Below are positions 43,896 through 53,364 of a DNA stretch of 64,000 nucleotides, in pieces. The translations under genes were made by a program, and so were the position numbers. Numbering within the stretch: position 1 is the first letter of the stretch; the number at the start of each line of letters is the position of its first letter. The notes below the pieces were generated by a model, which saw only the letters and a program-made list of their open reading frames with translations, had not been told where the DNA came from and did not search any database. Source of the DNA: Pusillibacter faecalis (GTDB lineage Bacteria; Bacillota; Clostridia; Oscillospirales; Oscillospiraceae); contig NZ_AP023420.1 in assembly GCF_018408705.1 (NCBI RefSeq), positions 62,001-126,000 of the forward strand. The letters are read 5' to 3'.

Positions 43896-43919
43896 GCCGG
43901 GTGCAGACCCGGCATTTTT
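43896..43919 (-). terminator. Terminator after the small element genes
   Basis: GCCGGGT (43896-43902) pairs with ACCCGGC (43907-43913) around a 4-base loop, with T-rich flanks on both strands. It lies 19 bases past the leftward stop at 43938. Confidence 0.65.
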
Positions 43920-43937
43920 GCCGTAATCGCCCCAATT

Positions 43938-44243
43938 TCAGGCGATTTTTTCTTCCGTTGTCACCACCTGAAAGCCATGCTCTTTTGCGTAGGCGCTGGC
44001 AGCGGCTTTCCGTTCCTCGCTGTACGGCGGCACCAGCCGGATCGACAGCCGGGACTTGTCCAGCACATAGGTCACGCTGCCCTCCGGCGTGCTGCGCTCC
44101 AACCGGCACAGCAGCGGATACTTCCGGCTGAAATCGGCCAGCCTGCGCTTCAAGCTGGCGTTGAAGGTATAGATGCTGGCAAGGTTCTCCGCCTCGTTCC
44201 AGTTGATGATGGTTTCTTTCTCATACTTAGACAGCTTCGTCAT
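43938..44243 (-). CDS. Conserved small element protein, function unknown
   Basis: 101 residues, soluble, no signal peptide. It has NWNEAENLASIYTFNASLKRRLADFSRKYP in the N-terminal half and a basic LDKSRLSIRLVPPYSEERK segment in the C-terminal half. I recognise it only as a type of small protein that travels with such relaxase/primase modules. The ATG at 44243 follows GGAGGA by about 6 bases and lies within the preceding gene (17-base overlap), so the two are coupled. Confidence 0.65.
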   Translation of the reverse strand: MTKLSKYEKETIINWNEAENLASIYTFNASLKRRLADFSRKYPLLCRLERSTPEGSVTYVLDKSRLSIRLVPPYSEERKAAASAYAKEHGFQVVTTEEKIA

Positions 44244-44520
44244 ACAAATCCTCCTCATAATCGGTGTAAGATTTCAGCACACGCAGGCTGCGCTTGAGAC
44301 GGCGGTACTCGTCCATCTCCATGCGCAGATGGTGGTAAAAAGCCTCGTACCAGCTTTCGTCCACCTCCGTCTCCATCTTCCGGGCCAGCCCCAGCATCCG
44401 GCGTTTGGCCTCTGGGTCAACGGTCAGGGCCGTCAGCCATTTCAGCCGTGTCACCGTGTTGTGGTGGCTGGGACAGGCGAAAGCGTAGAGAATCTTCTTT
44501 TCCTTCATGCTCAGTGTCAT
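44227..44520 (-). CDS. Conserved small helical element protein, function unknown
   Basis: 97 residues, predicted almost all helix and rich in charged residues (MEMDEYRRLKRSLRVLKSYTDYEEDLYDE at the end). No family recognised. The ATG at 44520 has GGAGG 8 bases upstream; an upstream in-frame stretch of 62 codons has no ribosome site and a different composition, so it was left out. Coupled to the next gene by overlap. Confidence 0.6.
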   Translation of the reverse strand: MTLSMKEKKILYAFACPSHHNTVTRLKWLTALTVDPEAKRRMLGLARKMETEVDESWYEAFYHHLRMEMDEYRRLKRSLRVLKSYTDYEEDLYDEAV

Positions 44521-44810
44521 AATGATTTCCTCCATTTCTTTGCTGCGGAGCCATGCGCCCCGCATGATAAACTTGTTTTTTGTCCGCCGGTCTGCCTGCA
44601 AGCCGCTCCTGCCCGGAATTTCTCCCGGCGTATCGGCCTCTTTGGTGCGCTCGCTTTCTGTCATGGCGCCACTTCCCCGGAGGTCATACCCCTTGCAGCC
44701 GGTCATTCGATTTTCAAGGTTCAGTGCTTGTTTACAAGAACCAGTTTACCGAAAAAAGAGGCCCTTTCCCGTATGTCCAAAACGTCGGAAAAATCCGTAA
44801 AAGCCGCATA

Positions 44811-44839
44811 TTTCCACGCTTATGGAATCGTGCTATAAT
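44811..44839 (+). promoter_or_regulatory. Promoter of the element repressor gene
   Basis: TTTCCA (44811-44816), 17 bases, then TATAAT (44834-44839) preceded by TGC, forming an extended -10 box. It lies 43 bases before the repressor start. Confidence 0.6.
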
Positions 44840-44881
44840 AGATGTAATCACTGAAAAATCAATGACGAGAGGGGGCTTTGG

Positions 44882-45730
44882 ATGTACACAAAGCTAACAA
44901 TCCCGGAGCGGCTCAAAGACCTGCGGGTGGTAGACAAACACCTGACACTGGAACAGCTGGCGGAGCAAACCGGCCTGTCAAAATCTGCGCTGGGAAAATA
45001 TGAAAGCGATGATTATAAGGACATCAGCCCGTTTGCGATTGCAACGCTGGCGGAGTTTTACGGTGTGTCCACAGACTATCTGATGGGGCTGTCAGAAAAT
45101 AAAAATCACCCAAACACAGAACTTCAAGCTCTGCATCTGAGTGATGATATGGTAGAACTTTTGAACAGCGGAAAAATCAACAACCGGCTTCTCTGCGAAC
45201 TTGCCACGCACCCGAACTTCCAGCGGCTGATGGTAGATATGGAAATCTTCATCGATCGGATTGCCGATATGCGGGTGGAACAGATGAATCTGGTGCTGGA
45301 AGCTACCCGGCAGACGGTTCTCAGCAACCATGCGCCGGGAGAAAATGACCTTTATATGAGGACGCTGGAACTGGGGCAGATACAAGAGAGCGATTTTTTC
45401 AGCCATGTCCTGCATGACGATTTGGACAGCATTACACAGGATATACGGGAAGCCCATTTGAAAGACAAGACCACCGCCGACCCCCAACCCACGCTGGAGG
45501 ACGTCAAGGAAAAATTTGAACAGGCCGTCCAGCAGGGCAGCCAAGAAGAAATGGCAATCCACGAGTTCTGCGACAGGATGCAAATCCCGTTCGAGAAGAT
45601 TTCCTCGGAGGACTTCTCGGCGTTCCTTCGGATACTGAGCCTGTCTAAGCTATTCAAAAATCCCAACAACATGAGGGGGAAAGCTCGGCCACAGATTTAT
45701 CATGGGATGAAGAAAAGAAAAAAGAAGTAA
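44882..45730 (+). CDS. XRE-family repressor of the mobile element
   Basis: 282 residues. A Cro/cI helix-turn-helix occupies residues about 8-62 (RLKDLRVVDKHLTLEQLAEQTGLSKSALGKYESDD). The remainder is a helical domain with no protease-like or peptidase signature, so it is probably not a LexA-type self-cleaving repressor. It is the only large rightward gene in the element and is divergent from the relaxase group, a position typical of the regulator that keeps the element quiet. ATG with AGGGGG about 6 bases upstream. Confidence 0.8.
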   Translation: MYTKLTIPERLKDLRVVDKHLTLEQLAEQTGLSKSALGKYESDDYKDISPFAIATLAEFYGVSTDYLMGLSENKNHPNTELQALHLSDDMVELLNSGKINNRLLCELATHPNFQRLMVDMEIFIDRIADMRVEQMNLVLEATRQTVLSNHAPGENDLYMRTLELGQIQESDFFSHVLHDDLDSITQDIREAHLKDKTTADPQPTLEDVKEKFEQAVQQGSQEEMAIHEFCDRMQIPFEKISSEDFSAFLRILSLSKLFKNPNNMRGKARPQIYHGMKKRKKK

Positions 45731-45734
45731 AAGT

Positions 45735-45770
45735 AAGGTCATCCACAATTATTGCGGATGACCTTATTTA
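45735..45770. terminator. Bidirectional terminator between repressor and DUF4238 gene
   Basis: AAGGTCATCC (45735-45744) pairs with GGATGACCTT (45756-45765) with an 11-base loop; T-rich sequence follows on the plus strand. It separates two convergent genes. Confidence 0.75.
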
Positions 45771-45777
45771 TTCTGGG

Positions 45778-46722
45778 TTACAAATCCTCCAAAGATTTTG
45801 TATTGCGGGCATAAACCTGGTTGTAACATTGCTCTTTTTGTTTGCGATTGATTGTGTTGATAAATGCTCTTTCAGAATCACTGTTTAAGTGAAACAAGCC
45901 CCCATCATTATCGAAAAGAGCCCCCCAAAAGGCGTTTGGGTGAATGGTGCAAAGAAGTAATTTAGGTGAAAGCGGATAGTAACCAAGCGTGCTTTCCTGA
46001 ATCAAACCATTTGAAAATGGAACCGCGCTAAGGGTTTGACTATTAACAAGCATGAAAGGATTATCGCTTGTTACAAACTCCATATTACCACAAATATGAT
46101 AAAAAACAAATGTATGCCATCCGATGACGTTTGTGTATTGGATGATTCGATCTGTATCTAATGTGACATCCATAGAAATTTGCTTAAAATAGTTTGGATC
46201 GGCTCTAAATGTATCTAAAAATTCAGTCTGCTTAGCGGACAGCGGCCCGAATTTTTCTTTAGCTTTTTTTGTTACATCAGGAAACAACTTGACAAAAAGA
46301 TCTTCTTCATACCTTCTGCTTTGCTTTCCTCGAAGCAGCTGCATTACCAGTATGAGTGCAAGTTGGATCTTTTCCTCTGGACTAATGATACAATGTCCTG
46401 TCCTAACCAGAACATTACCTCTGGAGATTATTTGTGGAAACAAATCTCCCATTAAAGGCTCTATGCCTTTTGCATAGAATTTTTCCCAGTAATAAGGATC
46501 ATCCAATTTATCCAAAGTATAAAAGTTTTTTTCAGCACCGATAACACTTGTTCCTGAAGAAAAGATTTTTCCTGTATCACTATTCAAAACCGCCAATCTG
46601 CCATCTTGTGAACAAAAATTTTTAAGATAAACCTGTGGTACATGGTGCTGATGAATTGGGTTGTTTTGGTTCTTGATTTGATCACCCCTCTTCTGAGTAA
46701 ACGAAACGCTGTTACTCCGCAT
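45778..46722 (-). CDS. DUF4238 protein at the end of the restriction cassette
   Basis: About 314 residues, soluble. HQHHVPQVYLKNF near residue 25 is the signature start of DUF4238, followed by TSVIGAEKNFYTLD and later a FVTSDNPFMLVN segment that is also typical. The family occurs often near restriction and other defence genes, and its activity is unknown. The ATG at 46722 overlaps the end of hsdR by 11 bases, so it is translated from the same message, though the upstream ribosome site is weak. It lies outside the usual hsd gene set. Confidence 0.7.
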   Translation of the reverse strand: MRSNSVSFTQKRGDQIKNQNNPIHQHHVPQVYLKNFCSQDGRLAVLNSDTGKIFSSGTSVIGAEKNFYTLDKLDDPYYWEKFYAKGIEPLMGDLFPQIISRGNVLVRTGHCIISPEEKIQLALILVMQLLRGKQSRRYEEDLFVKLFPDVTKKAKEKFGPLSAKQTEFLDTFRADPNYFKQISMDVTLDTDRIIQYTNVIGWHTFVFYHICGNMEFVTSDNPFMLVNSQTLSAVPFSNGLIQESTLGYYPLSPKLLLCTIHPNAFWGALFDNDGGLFHLNSDSERAFINTINRKQKEQCYNQVYARNTKSLEDL

Positions 46723-49700
46723 ACTTCTTAAAATTTTCGGCTTGCTCCAAAACTTCTTTATACACATCATCAATCGTAACTGGAGGATAATCGAACTCAT
46801 CCAACAGAAGAATTAAATCCACCTGAAGGGTAGCTTTAATATCCTCTCGTGTAGACCAGTCTGTATATTTTGCTTTGTCATCCACAATTACTTTGATACG
46901 CTTGGACAGCTCAATCATCTTATCGTCGGGATACTCGAACTCATACTTCTTGGCCACAGCTTTTAGAATGTCATAGAAGGCTTTTTCCTCGTAGTCGATT
47001 CCCATCGCTTTAAAGGAGTCCTTTTCCAGTTTCAATTCTTCCAGCAATTTGGCAAGCTGTTCAGCCACATCATCAAGAACTTCGTTGGCGAAGGCCTCAT
47101 CCCGGCGGCGGTTGTTGTATTGGTCCACCACACGTTTCAGGCGTTCTGAAAACTCCATTCCCATAATGCGGTTGACTTTTTTATACTCGTCGATAGCCTG
47201 GGACAAAAGCCGCTGTAAGACCTTAATTTTGGTATTGGGCAGCTGGATGGCGTTAATTTTGTCGATGTACTCGTCGCTGAATATGTCCACAGAAATGTGC
47301 TTTCCGGTTTCAAACAGTTCCTCAATACCATCAGATTGAATAGCTCCTTCCAGAAGTTCACGCACACGGGCATTCATTTGGGAAATATCCGGTGCATCGC
47401 CTTTTGTGAGCTTGAACAGGATAGACCGCACTGCACAGTAAAAGTGAATATAGTCCTTCTCCGTATCCGAGATGGCATCGCTGGACCCACACAGATTAAA
47501 TGCCTGCTTCATGCGTTTCACAGCAGCCATAAAACGCCGTTCCAGTTCTTCGGTCAGCTGGACATATTCCACCGCACGGTTCAGACAAGCCAGCTGTTCT
47601 TTCGGCGTACCATGGAAAAAGTCGTTGCTGTTGAAATTATGGAACATCTGCCCCAGCACTTCCAGCTGGTCCTTGACAATTGTGACAGACTGTTCTACGC
47701 CCTCAAACTCTTCACTCTCAAAATTCGTGTACTTTTTCAGGGCGAGGTTCATGTTTTTCTTGATGCCGATGTAATCAACGATCAGGCCCTTTTCCTTACC
47801 GGTGTACACACGATTCACACGGGAGATCGTCTGGATAAGGGTGTGCTGCTGGATGGGCTTGTCGATGTAAATGGTATCCAGGGCCGGTACATCAAATCCC
47901 GTCAGCCACATATCCACCACAATGGCAATTTTAAAGTTGGATTTCACATTCTTAAATTGCCGATCATATTCCTTGCGGTCATCCTTGGTCCCCAGCATTT
48001 CATAAAGAGCTGGCTCATCATCCTTGTTTCGGGTCATGATGAGCTTAATTTTTTCGATAGGCTTCAGCTCTTTTTTCTCTTTGTCGCTCAGTTCCACACC
48101 ATCCGGACAGATCTTTTTCTCCGCCCATTCCGGCCGCAGCCCAACCACGATCTGGTAAAAATCATAGGCAATTTTGCGGTTGGAACAGACAAACATAGCT
48201 TTCCCGGCAACGGTAGCCCCCTCGGAAACACGGGTCTCATAGTGGCGGATAAAATCTTCGGCTACTGCGCGAAGCCTGTCCGGGTCTCCGATGATGGCAT
48301 CGATATGGGCCACTGCTTTCTGGCTCTCCTCAATCTGATGCTCGTTTGCACCTTCTACCGCACACTGGGCATAGTAATCCTCGATTTCCTTTACCTTGGC
48401 TTGGTCCAAAGTAACCTTGGCCGCCCGTCCATCGTACACCAGATTGACAGTGATCCCGTCCTTGACAGATTCAGTCATGGTGTAGGAATCTACCACGGGG
48501 CCAAACACCTCGATGGTACCATCCACCGGCGTACCGGTGAAACCGACATAAGTAGCATTGGGCAGGGAATCGTGGAGATATTTGGCAAAGCCGTATTTGC
48601 GTTCTACACCGTCTTCCGTCACCTTTACCTTTTGGTCGAGGTTGATCTGGCTGCGGTGCGCCTCGTCGGAAATACAGATCACATTCGTTCGGTCGGTCAG
48701 CAGTTCCAGATCCTCGGTGAATTTCTGAATAGTGGTCAGGTACACGCCGCCACTGGTTCTGCCTTGCAGTTCTTGCCGGAGGGCCTCGCGAGAATCAATG
48801 CTTACCACCGTTTCATCGCCTATATACTTTTTGGAGGCAATGAACTGTTTGGAAAGCTGGTCGTCCAGATCGGTGCGGTCAGTGATGAGCAGGATGGTGG
48901 GACTGTGAAAATACGGGCTTTTCATCAGCATCCGGGTAAGGAACAGCATGGTATAGCTTTTGCCGCAGCCGGTAGCACCAAAGTAAGTGCCGCCTTTGCC
49001 GTCTCCCTCCGGCTTCAAGTGCCTCTTGATGTTTTCAAACAGCTTGGTTGCCGCAAAATACTGCGGATACCGGCACACAATTTTTGTGTCCTTGTCGGAG
49101 CTGTCCGGAAAATAGATAAAATTCTTGATGACAGCCAGCAGCCGGTCTTTACGGAAAAGACCGCTCACCATGGTTACGAGAGAGCTAATGCCATCCAGCT
49201 CCTTGTCATCGGACTCGATTTTGCGCCAGGCGTAAAAGAAGTCGTAAGGGGCAAAGAAGGAGCCATACTTGTTGTTCGCACCGTCGCTGATGACCAAGAA
49301 GGCATTGTACTTGAACAGTTCGGGGATGTCCCGGCGATAGCGCACAGTGAGCTGGGTGTAGGCGTCCATGATAGTAGTGTTTTCCTTGACGGCACTCTTG
49401 AACTCCAGCACCACCACCGGAATGCCGTTGAGAAAGACAATACCGTCCGGGATACGAAGCTGACCGCCCACACCCTCAATCTCAAACTGGTTAACGATTT
49501 TGAAGACATTGTTTTCCGGATGGTCGTAATCCACCAGCTGGATGTACAAATCCTTTTGGGTACGGTCTTCTCGGTTGAGAATGAAGCCGTCGCGGAACAG
49601 CTTGCAGAACGCCTTATTAGCTTCGTAGATAGTGCCGGAAATGGATTTTAACCGCAAAAGGATACTGTCTGCTTCCGTGGTGGTAAGCCCGTCTTTGGCA

Positions 49701-49852
49701 TAACGATTCAAAAGGTACTGCCGCAGATCATCCGTGAGCAGAACTTCCGAACGCTCCCGGTGAATCTGCTCGCCGTTCAAGTAAAGGTATCCCTCATCCT
49801 GAAACAGTTCCATAATGGACATTTCCAGAGAATGTTCATTGAAGTTTATCAC
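46712..49852 (-). CDS. hsdR: Type I restriction enzyme R subunit
   Basis: About 1046 residues. The nuclease motif lies near residue 150 (DGIVFLNGIPVVVLEFKS, giving the D...ExK pattern), Walker A GATGCGKS near 292, and the DEAH helicase motif in ISDEAHRSQ near 395; further SF2 motifs follow (MWLTGFDVPALDT near 645, TISRVNRVYTG near 680). It is the DNA translocase and endonuclease that acts with HsdM and HsdS on unmethylated DNA. All key motifs are intact. The GTG at 49852 follows AAGG by 8 bases and is preferred over the GTG at 49861, which overlaps that site. Unlike the standard operon, two other genes separate it from hsdS. Confidence 0.92.
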   Translation of the reverse strand: MINFNEHSLEMSIMELFQDEGYLYLNGEQIHRERSEVLLTDDLRQYLLNRYAKDGLTTTEADSILLRLKSISGTIYEANKAFCKLFRDGFILNREDRTQKDLYIQLVDYDHPENNVFKIVNQFEIEGVGGQLRIPDGIVFLNGIPVVVLEFKSAVKENTTIMDAYTQLTVRYRRDIPELFKYNAFLVISDGANNKYGSFFAPYDFFYAWRKIESDDKELDGISSLVTMVSGLFRKDRLLAVIKNFIYFPDSSDKDTKIVCRYPQYFAATKLFENIKRHLKPEGDGKGGTYFGATGCGKSYTMLFLTRMLMKSPYFHSPTILLITDRTDLDDQLSKQFIASKKYIGDETVVSIDSREALRQELQGRTSGGVYLTTIQKFTEDLELLTDRTNVICISDEAHRSQINLDQKVKVTEDGVERKYGFAKYLHDSLPNATYVGFTGTPVDGTIEVFGPVVDSYTMTESVKDGITVNLVYDGRAAKVTLDQAKVKEIEDYYAQCAVEGANEHQIEESQKAVAHIDAIIGDPDRLRAVAEDFIRHYETRVSEGATVAGKAMFVCSNRKIAYDFYQIVVGLRPEWAEKKICPDGVELSDKEKKELKPIEKIKLIMTRNKDDEPALYEMLGTKDDRKEYDRQFKNVKSNFKIAIVVDMWLTGFDVPALDTIYIDKPIQQHTLIQTISRVNRVYTGKEKGLIVDYIGIKKNMNLALKKYTNFESEEFEGVEQSVTIVKDQLEVLGQMFHNFNSNDFFHGTPKEQLACLNRAVEYVQLTEELERRFMAAVKRMKQAFNLCGSSDAISDTEKDYIHFYCAVRSILFKLTKGDAPDISQMNARVRELLEGAIQSDGIEELFETGKHISVDIFSDEYIDKINAIQLPNTKIKVLQRLLSQAIDEYKKVNRIMGMEFSERLKRVVDQYNNRRRDEAFANEVLDDVAEQLAKLLEELKLEKDSFKAMGIDYEEKAFYDILKAVAKKYEFEYPDDKMIELSKRIKVIVDDKAKYTDWSTREDIKATLQVDLILLLDEFDYPPVTIDDVYKEVLEQAENFKKYAE

Positions 49853-49883
49853 TGCTATCACCTTCTATCCTTAAATATCAGCC

Positions 49884-51395
49884 TCATAATATATCGGCAT
49901 AGTATCTGCCATTTATCTTAGAAAAAGTAACTTGTGCAGGGAACAAGTTTTCTCCCATATTGGCTATTCCGATAGCGGTGTATGCCCAATCACTCAATTC
50001 TTGAGGTAGTCTATAACATACAGGCTTTTCATCTTTTAAAACTGTGATCAAAGGGAGTGCCATGTTGCTCATACCTACGGACAACACCATGGCCGTTTGG
50101 CTACCCTCATTTATTGGAATAATCGGCTGTTTTTCAATATCAAAAAATACTTTTGCGCCTCGCCTATTTATAAAAAACTCTTTATTTGTATCCGTAATCG
50201 GATCGATTGGCAATTTGTTTCTTCTTCTATCAAAATAGTCCTCCAATTGTTTGCAGGCAAAGCTATTAAAATATTCGCCTTGCATACTGAGACCTTCATC
50301 ATGTATCTGCTTTACAGATTCAAAATGGTTCATATAATTTAGCAGCGCAATAAATGTCACTAAATCATCCGAATAGATTCCTGCATACGACTTGTACCAA
50401 GCGTGATCCCATTCGCAGATTATCTTATACAACTTCTTGTAAAGTTCCAACTGGGCTTCATTCATTTGAAACCATCTGGCAGCTAATACTTTTTTCTGCA
50501 CGCCTTCTTCCGGAGAATGGTAACGCAGAGAATCACACAATGATTTTAGTAGCTTTGTTATAATTCCTGCCATTATATCCGCTATACGAATTCCGAAACT
50601 GCTTAAAGAATCGACTTCTACGGTATTTTGAAGCCCTATAAGCCGAGCAGATTGTAGAGTTTTGCTTTCCTGGCCTTCTTCACCTTCTTTATCAAGGGTT
50701 AAAAAATAATCTGTAATTTTTTCTTCTTTCAGATATTCTCGAAACCCATCAAAAGGCATGTAGTAAGTCCAGTCAAGCTTTGGCACGACAGAAACGTTTT
50801 CTAAATAATACAGAACTGCTTCAAAGGCTTGGCTTTCCTGCCTTTTCAGCTCAATATTTTCCTTGTTGCACTCGATTCGTTCTCGAAAGAACTCCTTCAA
50901 AACATCCACAAAAGATTCTGGCGAATTGAAAATACAATCAATTACTTTTTCAGGCCGATACATGACAAGGACTTTTGTGATAGAGTACTTCATAGCATCC
51001 GCATCTAAGAAAAAGTTGCTTTTATACTCGGCGAAAAGCTGCAAAACAAGATACTCTATCTTACTCGCAATGAAAAAATAGAGGTTGAATTCTTCATCAA
51101 AAAGAGAAAGAAAATCGTCGACAAATTGAACATTGTACTTGTTCATGGAAGCAAAGCCAAAATCGAATTGGCTTTGTTTCAACGTCTCACTTTTCAATTC
51201 TCCCTTCTTGTTTTTGCGAGCCGCATATCTTTCTTCAAACGCTAGATGCTTTTTATGAACAGCCTGTTCTTTTTCTTTTGGCCATCCTACAATTACAGAT
51301 ACAAAATTGTCGTAGTAGTTATTGGATTTTACAGTTTTACTAGTGATTTTTCTACTGTGTTCTGATTCGTCATAATAAAAATTATACATTTTCAT
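49884..51395 (-). CDS. DUF3800-like protein inserted in the restriction cassette
   Basis: 503 residues, soluble. YYDESE at residues 7-12 and IRIADIMAG near 273 resemble the two signature acidic motifs of DUF3800 proteins, an RNase H-like fold suspected to be a nuclease. The C-terminal 230 residues are an extra domain with no match I know. The codons are visibly AT-rich (many AAA, GAA, TTT) compared with the hsd genes. It sits between DUF4365 and hsdR, 31 bases before the chosen hsdR start. ATG at 51395 has AGAGGTGG about 5 bases upstream. The DUF3800 link is a motif-level judgement, and the function is unknown. Confidence 0.6.
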   Translation of the reverse strand: MKMYNFYYDESEHSRKITSKTVKSNNYYDNFVSVIVGWPKEKEQAVHKKHLAFEERYAARKNKKGELKSETLKQSQFDFGFASMNKYNVQFVDDFLSLFDEEFNLYFFIASKIEYLVLQLFAEYKSNFFLDADAMKYSITKVLVMYRPEKVIDCIFNSPESFVDVLKEFFRERIECNKENIELKRQESQAFEAVLYYLENVSVVPKLDWTYYMPFDGFREYLKEEKITDYFLTLDKEGEEGQESKTLQSARLIGLQNTVEVDSLSSFGIRIADIMAGIITKLLKSLCDSLRYHSPEEGVQKKVLAARWFQMNEAQLELYKKLYKIICEWDHAWYKSYAGIYSDDLVTFIALLNYMNHFESVKQIHDEGLSMQGEYFNSFACKQLEDYFDRRRNKLPIDPITDTNKEFFINRRGAKVFFDIEKQPIIPINEGSQTAMVLSVGMSNMALPLITVLKDEKPVCYRLPQELSDWAYTAIGIANMGENLFPAQVTFSKINGRYYADIL

Positions 51396-51622
51396 GCCAT
51401 CCACCTCTGCGGGGTCAGCCCATCCTGCACATAGTGGCGCAAAAGATACTATCGCAGATCATTTATGAGCTGAACATCTGAATGAGCCCCATGAAATCTG
51501 TTTTCCGTTCAGACAGATAAAAGAGGGGACCTCAATGCCAACTATCAATGAACATTCTTCCAAAATGTCCGTTGATGAAATTGTTTCAGGATGAAAGCTA
51601 TATCTGCTTTTAACCCCAAGTG
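51396..51622. other. AT-rich spacer inside the restriction cassette
   Basis: 227 bases between the DUF4365 and DUF3800-like genes, the largest gap in the cassette. No gene or strong terminator is visible. It could carry an internal promoter for the DUF3800-like, hsdR and DUF4238 genes. Confidence 0.4.
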
Positions 51623-52156
51623 TTACATCTGGTCTACCTTTCTTAAATTCCGGGAAGGTCCTCCTATATATGTACTCTTTGCAATCTGTTGCAACTCAAA
51701 GTCGTTATCAAAAACCAAATTATCACATGGTATATGCACACTCATCTTTCGCTCATTTTGTTCGAGCTGATCAAATAATGCCGGATTTGCTATAAAGTAA
51801 TCCTGTATTGGCAAATAGTAGACCATCTCCGTTTCAACATCCATATAAAATAAAACAAAAGCATTTGCGCTGCTCAACCCATAAGTGATTGTTTTAACAT
51901 CAAGAGAAAAAGAAAAGCAATTTTCAGATTTCATTTTATTGGGATTTCTTGTTCCCTTAATTTGGCCTTCCAACTTTCTGTTTGTCCATTTTTCCTGCTC
52001 AATCAGTTCTATTGTACAGTCCACTCCATTATCATTACCAGTCTGTTCTCGGTATTCCCAATGCTCTGATGGGAAAATGTAGTGAACTAATTTGCGAGCT
52101 TCAGCTCCAATAATACGGGCAGGACAATCTTGCGGTAACTTTGGCATAATATCCAC
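51623..52156 (-). CDS. DUF4365-domain protein inserted in the restriction cassette
   Basis: 177 residues, soluble. GAEARKLVHYIFPSEHWEYREQTGNDNGVDCTIEL followed by KLEGQIKGT gives the Glu ... Asp ... Gln-x-Lys pattern of DUF4365, a small restriction-endonuclease-like fold (the D...QxK arrangement resembles PD-(D/E)xK enzymes). Family members are often found alone or in defence loci. It follows hsdS by 20 bases. The start is ambiguous between a GTG at 52156 and an ATG at 52147; neither has a strong ribosome site. AT-rich codon use. Confidence 0.68.
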   Translation of the reverse strand: MDIMPKLPQDCPARIIGAEARKLVHYIFPSEHWEYREQTGNDNGVDCTIELIEQEKWTNRKLEGQIKGTRNPNKMKSENCFSFSLDVKTITYGLSSANAFVLFYMDVETEMVYYLPIQDYFIANPALFDQLEQNERKMSVHIPCDNLVFDNDFELQQIAKSTYIGGPSRNLRKVDQM

Positions 52157-52176
52157 GCATCTTTCAAAATGATATT

Positions 52177-53364
52177 TTAGTGGCTTGACATAGAAGTGGT
52201 TATTGCATCTTTTAGGTCACTGAGTTTGGTAATTTCGTGAGTATTTTCAATCATTTTTGCAAATAACGGCGTCACTTGCTTTTCAAAATATTGAAGAACA
52301 TCCTCAGATGGCAAAATAAGAGGTATTTTTCTCAGCACATTTAGACTAACATAAGATTGTGTGCTTCCTGCCATATAAGAAGCTATATACTTTTTTACAA
52401 TTTCACTTTTGAGGTATGATAGAATAAAATGGCGTATGGCCGGATTTTGAGATGTGCGGAATAGTCCTACATTCTTTATTGCAAAATCAATTTTCTGGTC
52501 TGTGATAAAGGAAATAGTACCAATTGTTCCTATCATACTAAAAAGAATATCCCCATACTCAACTTTGCTTCTTTCATTTACTTTTCTAAAATCAGCTTCA
52601 CTAATAAGGTACGCATTACTACGGTCAACAGCATACGGAAGTAGGTGTCGAGACGTGATGAGATATTTACCAGATTCGGTGGGGCTTGGTGAATCATGTG
52701 TACCATCACGAACATCAACAAGCGAATCCATGTCAACGAGATTCCAATTTATAGGATATTTTCCGAATTCAAACTCTGTAAACTCTGAATAGGTTGCTCT
52801 TTCATAGTCAATAAACAATGACTTGAAGACTGCTTGAATTGTTGCTTCTAAATTCTCATTGATCTTCCGCTTGAGTGCAATCCGGTCGGTGATGGTCTGG
52901 TACGCCTTTACAATGCTGCGCTGCTTTTCAATGGGAGGAACCGGGATGCTTATACGGCACAAATCATCCCAGGTAATACCTCCACGCACACTACCATCGG
53001 TCATAAACCAGCACTCACGGTCGAATTCTGGTCTCCGGAACCACATCATCAAGTAGTCCATATCCAGAATAGTCGGGTCAATGATTTCAAACATGAAATA
53101 GGCAGGCGAAACAATTGCGGGAATGTCATCTTTGTAAAGCGCAATCGGGAGTCGTTCATCTCGTCCAACGTGCATAGGATTACAGGCAAACATTCCTTTT
53201 TGAATCAATTTGTATCGGCTTAAATCCGTTCCAATTACATTTGCAACAGAAGGCATAAATTCTTTGTTGATGCTGATGCCCAGTACAGTATTGGTTACTT
53301 CATCTTTATTGCGAAAATCCACCAATCTGATATGTTTCCCTAAAACATCATAATTCGATCTCAT
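52177..53364 (-). CDS. hsdS: Type I restriction-modification specificity subunit S
   Basis: 395 residues with two target-recognition domains. The first occupies residues about 1-145 and ends in the conserved ISIPVPPIEKQRSIVKAYQTI helix; the second runs from about 200 to 345 and ends in RKIPLILPSEDVLQYFEKQ. The two domains are dissimilar, so an asymmetric bipartite recognition site is expected. It overlaps hsdM by 17 bases and uses a ribosome site (AAGGAG) inside hsdM. No inverted-repeat phase-variation system or spare hsdS fragment is seen nearby. Confidence 0.9.
   Translation of the reverse strand: MRSNYDVLGKHIRLVDFRNKDEVTNTVLGISINKEFMPSVANVIGTDLSRYKLIQKGMFACNPMHVGRDERLPIALYKDDIPAIVSPAYFMFEIIDPTILDMDYLMMWFRRPEFDRECWFMTDGSVRGGITWDDLCRISIPVPPIEKQRSIVKAYQTITDRIALKRKINENLEATIQAVFKSLFIDYERATYSEFTEFEFGKYPINWNLVDMDSLVDVRDGTHDSPSPTESGKYLITSRHLLPYAVDRSNAYLISEADFRKVNERSKVEYGDILFSMIGTIGTISFITDQKIDFAIKNVGLFRTSQNPAIRHFILSYLKSEIVKKYIASYMAGSTQSYVSLNVLRKIPLILPSEDVLQYFEKQVTPLFAKMIENTHEITKLSDLKDAITTSMSSH

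Noticed and set aside
47297..49651. 784-codon open frame on the plus strand, opposite hsdR
   Set aside because: It is antisense to a gene with intact nuclease and helicase motifs and shows no family features or ribosome site.
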